Positions 25,323 to 32,856 of a DNA stretch of 32,856 nt are shown one piece after another (the stretch's first letter is position 1; the number at the start of each line of letters is the position of its first letter). The stretch covers positions 1-32,856 of the forward strand of contig CAKRON010000018.1 of assembly GCA_934373455.1 (NCBI GenBank). Direction: 5' to 3'. Below the pieces are notes generated by a model that saw nothing but the letters and a program-made list of their open reading frames with translations, was not told the origin of the DNA and searched no databases. The stretch comes from an uncultured Marvinbryantia sp. GTDB taxonomy: Bacteria; Bacillota; Clostridia; Lachnospirales; Lachnospiraceae. The translations under genes and the position numbers were made by a program.

Positions 25323-26037
25323 GATCGTTCCTCCTTGCTATTAAAATAAGTCTCAGCAGCTGCAGCAGGGAACTTGCCAATGCTGCCACATATGTCATTG
25401 CTGCTGCATGAAGTACTTTTCTTGCACCATTCATTTCTGTGCTTCCCAGAACACCTCCCTGATCCAGAATCTCCAGAGCTCTGGATGAGGCATTAAACTC
25501 TACCGGAAGTGTTACAAGCTGAAACAGTACTGCCAGGCAAAATAATATAATTCCAACTGTCACTAATGGCTGTATTGAAAATATAAGACCTGCAAAAAAT
25601 ATCGGCCATGACAGCTGTGAACCAATATTGGCAGCCGGTACAAGCGTACTGCGAAGTACCAGCGGACCATACTGTTTCTGATCCTGTATTGCATGACCGC
25701 ATTCATGAGCTGCTACGCAGACTGCTGCTACAGAGGCACTATTATAAGTGCTGTCTGAGAGACGCAAAACCTTGTCTCTCGGATCATAATGATCTGTCAG
25801 TTTTCCTGAAATATGTTCAATACGCACGTCATAGATGCCCGCCATATGGAGTACTTTTTCTGCAGCCTGAGCCCCGGTCAGTCCTGCCATACATCTGACT
25901 TTGTTATATTTGGCAAATGTTGCATTTACTCTCGATGATGCTATCATTGTCAGAACCAACCCAAGCAATGCCAAAATCATCGTTGGATCCCAATACATTG
26001 AACCATATCCGTAATAACCTGCATAACTTAACAACAT
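25315..26037 (-). CDS. YugP-type membrane zinc metallopeptidase
   Basis: This protein belongs to the neutral zinc metallopeptidase family represented by Bacillus YugP; its substrate is unknown. The 240 residues have an N-terminal membrane helix (about 17-35) and a soluble segment. The zinc motif HECGH (111-115) is preceded by SVAAVCVAA. Two to three more hydrophobic helices follow (140-185 and near 215-232), and a candidate third ligand lies in LPVEFNASSRAL. A Tyr/Gly-rich start (YAGYYGYGSMYW) is typical for the family. I chose the ATG at 26037, six bases after GAGGTG; a GTG at 26046 lies inside that ribosome binding site. It is inserted between fmt and rsmB. A housekeeping or membrane quality-control role is a guess. 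Confidence 0.88.
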   Translation of the reverse strand: MLLSYAGYYGYGSMYWDPTMILALLGLVLTMIASSRVNATFAKYNKVRCMAGLTGAQAAEKVLHMAGIYDVRIEHISGKLTDHYDPRDKVLRLSDSTYNSASVAAVCVAAHECGHAIQDQKQYGPLVLRSTLVPAANIGSQLSWPIFFAGLIFSIQPLVTVGIILFCLAVLFQLVTLPVEFNASSRALEILDQGGVLGSTEMNGARKVLHAAAMTYVAALASSLLQLLRLILIARRNDRD

Positions 26038-26058
26038 GCTCTTCACCTCTTTCCAAGA

Positions 26059-26994
26059 TTATCCCATCATTGTTCCATTTTCCAGCTGATATCCGCGAAG
26101 AAATGCATCTGCTGTCATTCGCTTCTTTCCTTCCAGCTGCAGTTCCAATATCTCCAGAATTCCATCACCTGTCTGTATGCTGAAATGCTTTTTATCTGTC
26201 AGAATCACGCTTCCTGCATCTGCACCTGCCCCCGTACATGGATGCACAGCTGCTTTCCAGATCTTTAAAGTTTTTCCACCTAAGTGCGTATAGGCACTTG
26301 GCCATGGATTTAATCCGCGAACAAGACGTTCTATCTTTACTGCACTCTGATTCCAGTCAATTTCACCCATCTTCTTGTTCAGCATTGCGGCATAAGGTGT
26401 CGGGCTTTCTTCTGGCTGCGGCTGTGGAACGACTGTTCCATCTTCCAGTGCATCCAAAGTTTTCAACAGAAGCTGTGCTCCTACTTCGCTTAATTTATCA
26501 AACAGACTGCCTCCTGTCTCATCTTCTGCCAAAATCACTTCTTCCGTCAGAAGCATATCCCCGGTATCCAGTCCTTCATCCATCTGCATGGTAGTAACTC
26601 CTGACTTTTCTTCTCCATCGATCACTGCCCACTGGATTGGTGCAGCTCCCCTGTATTTTGGAAGAAGAGAGGCGTGTACATTCACACATCCGTATTTTGG
26701 CATATCCAATATCGCTTTTGGAATAATCTGCCCAAATGCAACTACAACAATCACTTCCGGCTCAAATTTCTGTATTTCTTCGATTACTTCTGCTTCCCGT
26801 ACTTTTTTAGGCTGAAGAATCGGAATACCTGCTTCTGCAGCCACTTCTTTTACTGGTGTAAACTGCATAGCTTTTCCCCGTCCTTTAGGTTTATCAGGCT
26901 GTGTCACCACTGCCACTACTTCATGTCTGGAATCAATGAGTGCCTTCAGCGTTCCCACTGCAAAATCCGGTGTTCCCATAAATACTACTCTCAT
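26059..26994 (-). CDS. fmt: methionyl-tRNA formyltransferase
   Basis: Fmt formylates initiator methionyl-tRNA with 10-formyltetrahydrofolate. The 311 residues comprise a catalytic formyltransferase domain (1-190) with N105, H107 and D143 in VNVHASLLPKYRGAAPIQW and MDEGLDTGD. The KPKGRGK loop that contacts tRNA is present. A C-terminal OB-type domain follows (from about 207). AAGGAGAGG precedes the ATG. Directly behind def, it forms the usual def-fmt pair: Fmt adds the formyl group that deformylase later removes. Confidence 0.97.
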   Translation of the reverse strand: MRVVFMGTPDFAVGTLKALIDSRHEVVAVVTQPDKPKGRGKAMQFTPVKEVAAEAGIPILQPKKVREAEVIEEIQKFEPEVIVVVAFGQIIPKAILDMPKYGCVNVHASLLPKYRGAAPIQWAVIDGEEKSGVTTMQMDEGLDTGDMLLTEEVILAEDETGGSLFDKLSEVGAQLLLKTLDALEDGTVVPQPQPEESPTPYAAMLNKKMGEIDWNQSAVKIERLVRGLNPWPSAYTHLGGKTLKIWKAAVHPCTGAGADAGSVILTDKKHFSIQTGDGILEILELQLEGKKRMTADAFLRGYQLENGTMMG

Positions 26995-27026
26995 TCGAAT
27001 CCTCTCCTTTTCATTTTGTTTCTTTC

Positions 27027-27506
27027 TTATTCCTCATTTTGGTAAAGATCTTCGTTGTCATAAAGTTCACCTTCTACCAGTGAAGTATACATGATTCCAT
27101 CCAGATGATCACATTCATGACAGATTGCTCTTGCCAGAAGTTCTTCTCCCTCTAATACAAATTCTTCCATTTCCTCATCGTATGCTCTCACACGTACATG
27201 CATCGGTCTTGTAACAAGTCCGCTCTTTCCTGGAAGACTCAAGCAGCCTTCATATCCGGTCTGTTCCCCTTCTTTCAGTTCAATAACCGGGTTGATCAGA
27301 ATATATGGACCGTCACCAATATCAATTACTACAATTCTTTTTAAAATTCCTACCTGTGGTGCAGCAAGACCCACACCATTTTCTTCGTACATGGTATCCA
27401 GCATATCTTCTATCAGTTCACGGATTCGTGGTGTCACTTCTTTTACTTCTTTACATTTCTTTTCAAGAACACTGTCTCCCTGTATTCTTACTTCTCTGAT
27501 TGCCAT
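27027..27506 (-). CDS. def: peptide deformylase
   Basis: Def removes the formyl group from the N-terminus of new proteins. The 159 residues show the three motifs: GVGLAAPQVG (44-53), EGCLSLPG with metal ligand C88, and CHECDHLDG with H130, E131 and H134. AGGAGG stands before the ATG. It belongs to the compact type without the long insertions of Staphylococcus-type enzymes. Gap to priA is 47 bases with no terminator. Confidence 0.97.
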   Translation of the reverse strand: MAIREVRIQGDSVLEKKCKEVKEVTPRIRELIEDMLDTMYEENGVGLAAPQVGILKRIVVIDIGDGPYILINPVIELKEGEQTGYEGCLSLPGKSGLVTRPMHVRVRAYDEEMEEFVLEGEELLARAICHECDHLDGIMYTSLVEGELYDNEDLYQNEE

Positions 27507-27553
27507 AATTTTCCTCCTGCTCTGTTCTGTTTTTTATTTTAATCATCTTTTAT

Positions 27554-29773
27554 CTAATCGTTCCGTTCAAACTGTATCATAACAGATCGATATCCTTCGT
27601 TCAGTTCCATGTATTTTTCCAGTTTATTTTTTATACCGGTCAACACGTTCTGTTCTTCTGCCTTAATATATATAACTTTCCGATATTCATCCTGTATCTT
27701 TCCAATACTTTCGGATACCGGTCCAAATATCTTTACTGCTTTCTTTTCTGGCATGCGTTCCGTTACTTTCACCAAATATTCCATTGCTTTCTGCAAATGC
27801 TCTTCGTCCTTCCCGCTTCCATGTACTGAGATCATGAAAACTGCGGGCGGATAATCTGCCAGCATCCGATAACTCATCTCTTCCTCATAAAACGCCTGGT
27901 AATCCTGTTTTGCCGATGCCTGGATACAGTAATGTTCCGGATCATAGGTCTGTATAATGACATTTCCCTGTTTTTCGCCTCTTCCTGCCCTTCCAGCTGC
28001 CTGTGTCAGAAGCTGAAACGTTCTTTCCCCTGCCTTATAATCATCTGCATAAAGAGAAAGATCTGCCGCTAATATTCCAACCAGTGTCACATTCGGAAAA
28101 TCATGTCCCTTTACAATCATTTGTGTTCCTATTAGTATATCTGCTTCCTGATTCTGGAATGCTGATAAAATCTTTTCATGTCCGTTTTTGGTTCGCGTTG
28201 TGTCCATATCCATTCGAAGAACCCGGGCATGCGGAAATATTTTCCTGACCACCTGCTCTACCTGTTGGGTTCCGATTCCAAATGTGCTGATAAACGTTGA
28301 ACCACACTTAGGACAAACTTCCGGTCTTTTTTCTTCATATCCACAATAATGGCATATCATTCTCCCATAATTGTGGACAGACAGTGACACATCGCAATGT
28401 GGACACTTTATAACGTGCCCGCAGGATCTGCATGACAAAAAACCGGCATATCCACGTCGATTCAGAAACAGCATGATCTGCTCTTCTGACTGTAATTTCT
28501 TTTCAATTTGTTCTTTTAATGCATCGCTTATGATAGAGCGGTTTCCATTTTTAAGTTCTTCCCGCATATCTACGACTGATACTTCTGGTAAGATACTGCT
28601 TCTTGCTCTTCTATTCAATGTATATAATGCATATTCTCCCTTTTTTGCGCGATAATATGCCTCAAGGGATGGAGTTGCTGAGCCGAGAATTACTTTCGCA
28701 CGTTCCATTCTGGCAAGTTCAATTGCAGTTTCCCTTGCATGATATCTTGGTGTCGTCTCACTTTTATAAGAACTCTCATGTTCTTCATCAATAATCACAA
28801 GACCTGGTCTTGGAAATGGTGTAAATAATGCTGACCGCGGTCCGATCATGATGTCTATATCACCATTTTCAGCTCTTTGAAACTGATCGTATTTTTCTCC
28901 TGCCGACAATCTGGAGTGTATAATAGAAATTCGATCACCAAATCTTCGGTAAAACCGCATAACAGTCTGATACGTAAGTGCGATTTCCGGAATCAGAACA
29001 ATTGCCTGCCTGTTTTCTGCAATTGTACGCGCTATTAATTCCATGTAAATTTCTGTTTTACCGCTTCCGGTAACTCCGTGAATCATAGATACGATATGGC
29101 TTTCATCTTCCCATATTGCATCGACGATCCGCTGCTGCTCCGAATTTAATATTATGTTATATCTTCCCTGGCTCTTCTGATGAATCGGATTTCGATACAC
29201 AAGCATGGATTCCGTCTTTAGGACTTTTTGTTCCTCCATAGCACGTATCACAGACGGCGTAATATTCAGCTTTTCTATTGCAATCTCATATGGAATTTCT
29301 TTTTCCTCAGCCAACGCCTGTAAAAGTCGATATCTGGCTTTTTGATTCTTTTTTTTATAAAATTCAAGTTTTCCTTCTATCTCATCCTGCGACAACAGAA
29401 GAATCAGTGTTCGTTTTTCTTTTTGCTTTACTTTTTTCTTTACCGGAATGACTGTTTTTAAAGCCTGAATCATGGTAGACCCATAAGTGTCCCGCATCCA
29501 GGACGCCAGTGCCACCAGACGATCTTTTCTCGTGGTCTGTGTCTTCACCAGAATTTTCTGTACAGACTTCATTTTGCTTTCATCATACTGTATTGTACCT
29601 GTAAGCTCAAGTACATATCCTTTTGTGATACGATTTCCCTTTCCAAATGGGATCTCTACCACATCCCCTACATGAATCTGACTGTGCATGGCTTCAGGAA
29701 CCAGGTAGCTGAATGAACGATCTAACTTTTCCTGGGAAATATCTACTATGATATTGGCGTACAATTTTGCCAT
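27554..29773 (-). CDS. priA: primosomal protein N' (replication restart helicase PriA)
   Basis: PriA binds stalled or repaired forks and reloads the replicative helicase. The 739 residues contain an N-terminal DNA-binding domain (1-105), a winged-helix region, and a superfamily 2 helicase core with GVTGSGKTEIY (Walker A), IIDEEHESSYK and GSATPSLEAY. A zinc-binding insertion of eight cysteines follows (CRSCGHVIKCPHCD and CHYCGYEEKRPEVCPKCG), then motifs V-VI (IGTQMIVKGHDF, QAAGRAGRGEKQG) and the C-terminal domain. Length is typical for Firmicutes. It is 21 bases downstream of murE and starts the conserved priA-def-fmt order. I see nothing broken. Confidence 0.97.
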   Translation of the reverse strand: MAKLYANIIVDISQEKLDRSFSYLVPEAMHSQIHVGDVVEIPFGKGNRITKGYVLELTGTIQYDESKMKSVQKILVKTQTTRKDRLVALASWMRDTYGSTMIQALKTVIPVKKKVKQKEKRTLILLLSQDEIEGKLEFYKKKNQKARYRLLQALAEEKEIPYEIAIEKLNITPSVIRAMEEQKVLKTESMLVYRNPIHQKSQGRYNIILNSEQQRIVDAIWEDESHIVSMIHGVTGSGKTEIYMELIARTIAENRQAIVLIPEIALTYQTVMRFYRRFGDRISIIHSRLSAGEKYDQFQRAENGDIDIMIGPRSALFTPFPRPGLVIIDEEHESSYKSETTPRYHARETAIELARMERAKVILGSATPSLEAYYRAKKGEYALYTLNRRARSSILPEVSVVDMREELKNGNRSIISDALKEQIEKKLQSEEQIMLFLNRRGYAGFLSCRSCGHVIKCPHCDVSLSVHNYGRMICHYCGYEEKRPEVCPKCGSTFISTFGIGTQQVEQVVRKIFPHARVLRMDMDTTRTKNGHEKILSAFQNQEADILIGTQMIVKGHDFPNVTLVGILAADLSLYADDYKAGERTFQLLTQAAGRAGRGEKQGNVIIQTYDPEHYCIQASAKQDYQAFYEEEMSYRMLADYPPAVFMISVHGSGKDEEHLQKAMEYLVKVTERMPEKKAVKIFGPVSESIGKIQDEYRKVIYIKAEEQNVLTGIKNKLEKYMELNEGYRSVMIQFERND

Positions 29774-29794
29774 GCTCTCACTTTCTCCTGTTTC

Positions 29795-31261
29795 TTATTT
29801 TGAAGCATCTTCTTCCAGAATTTCTTTAATCAGTACTCTTTCATCCATCGGATATTTGACACCACAAATTTCCTGATAATCTTCATGACCTTTGCCTGCC
29901 AGTACAATGACATCTCCTGGCTGTCCATGATGAATCGCATAAGCAATTGCTTCTTTACGGTCTGTAATTTTAATATATTTACCGTCTGTCTTTGAAATAG
30001 CAGATTCAATATCTGCAAGAATTGCTTCCGGCTCTTCAAATCTTGGGTTATCCGATGTAATAATCGTAAAATCTGCCAGTTTTCCTGCGACCTCGCCCAT
30101 CTCGTATCTTCTGGATTTTGAACGATTGCCACCACATCCAAACAGACAAACCAGTCTCTTAGGATGATATTCTTTCAATGTTGTAAGAAGGCTCTCCAAG
30201 GCCATCGCATTATGTGCATAATCTATCATCAATGTAAAATCATCTGATACTTTTATCATTTCGATACGACCCTTTACTTTAGCCTGGCTAAGTGCGGAAA
30301 CAATGTTCGCATCTGTCACTCCAAAATGATCACATACAGCGATCGCTGCCAGTGAGTTGTACACACTGAATTTGCCTGGGATGTCGATTTCCACCTGGAA
30401 ATTTCTCTTTCCGCTTACATGATAATCAATTCCCAGATATCCTGGCTTCGATACCAGCTTCGAATCTGTTGCTCTGAAATCAGCCTTTTCCGAAAAACCA
30501 TACGTCTCTACCTGACAAGTATGTCCTTTTAATATATCTTCCAGATGCTTATCATCTGCGTTCAGAATACCAAGCTTACATTGCTTAAATAGCCGAGATT
30601 TGCACTCCAGATATTCTTCAAAACTGGAATGCTCTGCTGGTCCTATATGATCTGGTTCAAGATTTGTAAAAATGCCAATTTCAAATGGAATACCCGCTGT
30701 ACGATGAAGCATCAGCCCCTGAGAAGATACCTCCATTACGACACTGTCACATCCGATATTCACCATTTCAGCAAAATATTCCTGTACCGTCATAGATTCC
30801 GGCGTTGTATTGCAGGCTGGTATCACTTTATTTCCAATAATCGCTTCAATGGTTCCGATCAGTCCGACTTTATGTCCGGCCGCTTCTAAAATAGAACGGA
30901 TCATATATGTCGTCGTCGTTTTTCCTTTTGTGCCCGTGATACCGATCACTCTTAATTTCTCAGCTGGATAATCATACCATGCTGCCGCGATCAGCGCCAT
31001 GGCATAACGACTGTCTTCTACCTGAAGCACTGTCACTGATTCCGGTACTTCCACCGGATCCTGTACGACAATTACAGATGCTCCTTTTTCTGCCACCTGT
31101 GCTGCATAAGAATGACCATCTGATACCGCACCCTTAATACAAATAAAAAGTGAATTCTCTGTCACTTTCCTGGAGTCATTATAAATTCCGGTAATCTCTT
31201 TATCTAAATTTCCCTGTAAACAGGAGTATTCTAATCGTTCTAATAACTTTGTTAATTTCAT
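29795..31261 (-). CDS. murE: UDP-MurNAc-L-Ala-D-Glu--meso-diaminopimelate ligase
   Basis: MurE adds the third residue of the peptidoglycan stem peptide, using ATP. The 488 residues have the three Mur-ligase domains: N-terminal uridine-nucleotide binding (YNDSRKVTENSLF), ATPase with GITGTKGKTTTT (107-118) and the position of the carbamylated lysine (K221), and a C-terminal domain with SDNPRFEEP. The DNPR motif (404-407) marks enzymes that add meso-diaminopimelate rather than lysine, so the wall is probably of the A1gamma type. AAGGGGGAA lies about 8 bases before the ATG. Behind a perfect-consensus promoter it leads the long murE-to-thiN operon and is separated from the dcw cluster, unlike in Bacillus. 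Confidence 0.96.
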   Translation of the reverse strand: MKLTKLLERLEYSCLQGNLDKEITGIYNDSRKVTENSLFICIKGAVSDGHSYAAQVAEKGASVIVVQDPVEVPESVTVLQVEDSRYAMALIAAAWYDYPAEKLRVIGITGTKGKTTTTYMIRSILEAAGHKVGLIGTIEAIIGNKVIPACNTTPESMTVQEYFAEMVNIGCDSVVMEVSSQGLMLHRTAGIPFEIGIFTNLEPDHIGPAEHSSFEEYLECKSRLFKQCKLGILNADDKHLEDILKGHTCQVETYGFSEKADFRATDSKLVSKPGYLGIDYHVSGKRNFQVEIDIPGKFSVYNSLAAIAVCDHFGVTDANIVSALSQAKVKGRIEMIKVSDDFTLMIDYAHNAMALESLLTTLKEYHPKRLVCLFGCGGNRSKSRRYEMGEVAGKLADFTIITSDNPRFEEPEAILADIESAISKTDGKYIKITDRKEAIAYAIHHGQPGDVIVLAGKGHEDYQEICGVKYPMDERVLIKEILEEDASK

Positions 31262-31323
31262 GCCATCTTCCCCCTTTAAGATCGTGATGTTCGCCTAAAG
31301 TCACGAATTGCACAGATATATAG

Positions 31324-31352
31324 ATTATAGGGCAATTGATTTTTTATGTCAA
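31324..31352 (-). promoter_or_regulatory. consensus sigma-A promoter of the murE-priA-def-fmt operon
   Basis: TTGACA (31347-31352), a spacer of exactly 17 bases and TATAAT (31324-31329) match the sigma-A consensus in all 12 positions. It starts about 22 bases after the rplQ terminator and leaves a leader of about 55 bases. A transcript this strong suits a run of 12 housekeeping genes. Confidence 0.9.
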
Positions 31353-31373
31353 CAAATGAGCGTTTCTCAGGTG

Positions 31374-31404
31374 AAAAAAAAGAGGTGTGATATCACACCT
31401 CTTT
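31374..31404 (-). terminator. strong intrinsic terminator after rplQ
   Basis: A perfect 26-base palindrome (31379-31404, arms AAAGAGGTGTGA around a central TA) lies 11 bases after the rplQ stop. On the minus strand it runs into a tract of T residues, so the end of the ribosomal-protein operon is well marked. The A-rich side makes it partly active in the other direction, but nothing is encoded there. Confidence 0.92.
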
Positions 31405-31415
31405 CAAAAACGATC

Positions 31416-31952
31416 TTATACCAGCTCAAGAAGAACTTCCATTGCTGCATCACCTTTACGAAGACCAATCTTTACGATTCTTGTGTAACCACCGTTACGG
31501 TCAGCGTATTTTGGTGCATATTCATTGAACAGCTTTTCTGTCAGATCGATTTCTTTTGTATTTTTCTTCTTTCCAGCTGCTTCAGTTGGAACTTCTTTTA
31601 CAGTATACAGAACTTTTTTCATCTGTCTTCTTGCGTGAAGTCTGCTAGGAGAATCTTTTTTGATTTCCTTCTGTACTTCATCGTAAACAGTTACTTTCTT
31701 TCCGTCTACAACTTCTTTTACTCTCTTGCCTTCAGCATCTTTACGAGGTACTTTAGCTGTAACAGTTACTGTTTCGAAGTTATCTTTTTCTCTTACTGCA
31801 AGAGCGATCAGCTTTTCAGCTTCCTTACGGATTTCTTTTGCTTTCGCTTCTGTAGTAACGATTTTACCATGCTGAAGAAGAGCTGTAACCTGACCTCTGA
31901 TCAGAGCTTTTCTCTGTGCTGATGTTCTGCTAAGTTTTCTATAGCCTGCCAT
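31416..31952 (-). CDS. rplQ: 50S ribosomal protein L17 with an internal insertion
   Basis: L17 is a large-subunit protein near the peptide exit tunnel. The product is 178 residues, against about 115-130 in most bacteria. The N-terminal family core is intact ([26 protein letters not shown], then [14 protein letters not shown]). The C-terminal core is also intact ([39 protein letters not shown]). Between them a lysine-rich segment of some 50-60 residues is inserted (about 70-130). The ATG at 31952 follows GGAGG by about 8 bases; an ATG at 31967 overlaps that site and is rejected. It directly follows rpoA, as in nearly all bacteria. Confidence 0.95.
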   Translation of the reverse strand: MAGYRKLSRTSAQRKALIRGQVTALLQHGKIVTTEAKAKEIRKEAEKLIALAVREKDNFETVTVTAKVPRKDAEGKRVKEVVDGKKVTVYDEVQKEIKKDSPSRLHARRQMKKVLYTVKEVPTEAAGKKKNTKEIDLTEKLFNEYAPKYADRNGGYTRIVKIGLRKGDAAMEVLLELV

Positions 31953-31974
31953 TTTATTTTCCTCCATTTTTGGA

Positions 31975-32010
31975 GCACGCGGGAATGCGCTTCGGGCTTA
32001 CTCCCCGTGC
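31975..32010 (-). other. hairpin in the rpoA-rplQ gap, next to the L17 ribosome binding site
   Basis: Arms 32002-32010 and 31975-31984 pair as GCACG-GGGA with TCCC-CGTGC (9 pairs, one bulge). A short second stem (CTCCA, loop AAAA, TGGAG) follows at once and contains the GGAGG ribosome binding site of rplQ. No T-tract is present, so it is not a terminator. It may protect or tune the rplQ message. Confidence 0.5.
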
Positions 32011-32027
32011 AACATCATTCTATTGTA

Positions 32028-32856
32028 TTATTCTTCACTAGGATTCAACTGTAATCCTAATTCTTTCAGTTTTGCAAGTACTTCCTCCAGAGACTTACGA
32101 CCAAGGTTACGAACCTTCATCATATCTTCTGGTGTTCTGTTGCAAAGTTCTTCTACAGTATTGATACCGGCTCTCTTCAGACAGTTATATGAACGAACAG
32201 ATAATTCCAGTTCATCAATATTCATTTCAAGAACTTTTTCTTTTTCATTGTCTTCTTTTTCAATCATAATCTCAGCATTTTTTGCGCTTTCTGACAGATT
32301 GACAAAGAGGCTTAAATGCTCGCTGAGCACTTTTGCAGCAAGGCTGACTGCTTCATCCGGAGCAAGTGTACCATTGGTGTATACATCCAGAGTCAGTTTG
32401 TCAAAGTCTGTAGCCTGTGCTACACGGGTATTTTCTACAGTCATATTTACACGTTCAACCGGTGTGTAAATAGAATCCACAGCGATCACACCGATTGGCA
32501 TATCCGGAGTTTTTCCTTCATCTGCACTGATATAACCTCTGCCCTTTGTAATTGTGATCTCCATGTACAGCTTGCTGTCAGGTCCACCACTGAGCGTTGC
32601 AATTACCTGATCCTTATTCAGAATTTCCAGATCCTGGTCAACCTGAATATCTGCAGCGGTAACCACACCTTCGCCTTCGTATTCAATATAGGCGATCTTT
32701 GGCTCATTTGTCTCACTGGTATTTTTGATAGCCAGTGATTTCAGATTCATGATAATCTCGCTGACATCCTCTTTTACACCTGGAATGGAGCTAAACTCAT
32801 GCAGAACACCTTCAATCTTCACACGGCTGACAGCAGCTCCAGGTAAAGATGAAAGC
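32028..32856 (-). CDS. rpoA: DNA-directed RNA polymerase subunit alpha, N-terminus beyond the window
   Basis: Alpha assembles the RNA polymerase core and contacts upstream DNA and activators. The window holds about 275 residues, entering at [21 protein letters not shown], a strongly conserved part of the N-terminal dimerisation domain; roughly the first 40-45 residues lie outside. An acidic linker ([21 protein letters not shown]) separates the C-terminal domain with its helix-hairpin-helix ([37 protein letters not shown]). A GTG at 32822 is an internal valine codon, not the start. rplQ follows after a 75-base gap. Confidence 0.97.
   Translation of the reverse strand, partial: LSSLPGAAVSRVKIEGVLHEFSSIPGVKEDVSEIIMNLKSLAIKNTSETNEPKIAYIEYEGEGVVTAADIQVDQDLEILNKDQVIATLSGGPDSKLYMEITITKGRGYISADEGKTPDMPIGVIAVDSIYTPVERVNMTVENTRVAQATDFDKLTLDVYTNGTLAPDEAVSLAAKVLSEHLSLFVNLSESAKNAEIMIEKEDNEKEKVLEMNIDELELSVRSYNCLKRAGINTVEELCNRTPEDMMKVRNLGRKSLEEVLAKLKELGLQLNPSEE

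Noticed and set aside
31308..31922. Plus-strand open frame of 204 codons opposite rplQ
   Set aside because: It runs through the rplQ terminator and the gene for L17 in reverse; composition is Phe/Ser/Cys-rich and not protein-like.

Overview
This window looks like a core chromosomal segment of a spore-forming, low-to-moderate-GC Firmicute, most likely a Lachnospiraceae-type clostridium. That placement is inferred from gene order, protein style, AGGAGG ribosome binding sites and frequent TTG starts; no rRNA is present to confirm it. All 30 genes I can support lie on the minus strand, so transcription runs from high to low coordinates. Apart from the two end genes, which are cut by the window (uvrC on the left, rpoA on the right), all are intact. 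I see no tRNA, rRNA, CRISPR array, insertion sequence, phage or genomic island, and no gene-free stretch over 300 bases. The longest gap (15437-15679) holds the mraZ control region.

In order of transcription: (1) 32856-31416 is the end of the ribosomal-protein operon (rpoA, rplQ), closed by a strong terminator. (2) 31352-17997 is a long, tightly packed operon behind a perfect-consensus sigma-A promoter: murE, priA, def, fmt, a YugP-type membrane zinc peptidase, rsmB, rlmN, stp (prpC), prkC, rsgA, rpe, thiN. From priA on this is the classical Bacillus order, with murE added in front and the peptidase inserted. Many genes overlap by 1-8 bases. (3) 17960-15621 is ychF, lgt and a 49-codon Spo0E-like gene, then a terminator. 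(4) 15576-3566 is the division and cell wall (dcw) cluster: mraZ, rsmH, ftsL, two class B penicillin-binding proteins, mraY, murD, ftsW, murA, ftsQ/divIB. It has a promoter in front of mraZ and a second in front of mraY. (5) 3540-1 is ftsZ with its own promoter and terminator, then a secreted amidase with cell-wall-binding repeats, then uvrC.

The genes form a coherent growth and division block. MurA, MurD, MurE and MraY make the precursor; FtsW and the two PBPs polymerise and crosslink it at the septum; FtsZ, FtsQ and FtsL assemble the divisome; the amidase probably cuts daughter cells apart; PrkC and its phosphatase Stp can report on the wall. MurE carries the DNPR motif of meso-diaminopimelate-adding enzymes. 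murG, murC, murB and ftsA, often found in such clusters, are not here.

No undescribed multi-gene system is visible. The points most worth a second look are regulatory or fine-scale: five phased AGTGG-type repeats at the mraZ transcription start; DnaA-box-like 9-mers just upstream of them; the overlooked Spo0E-like gene; a terminator-like hairpin that holds the ribosome binding site of the second PBP; a KTG-to-KTA change in that PBP; and a long perfect inverted repeat inside the start of uvrC.
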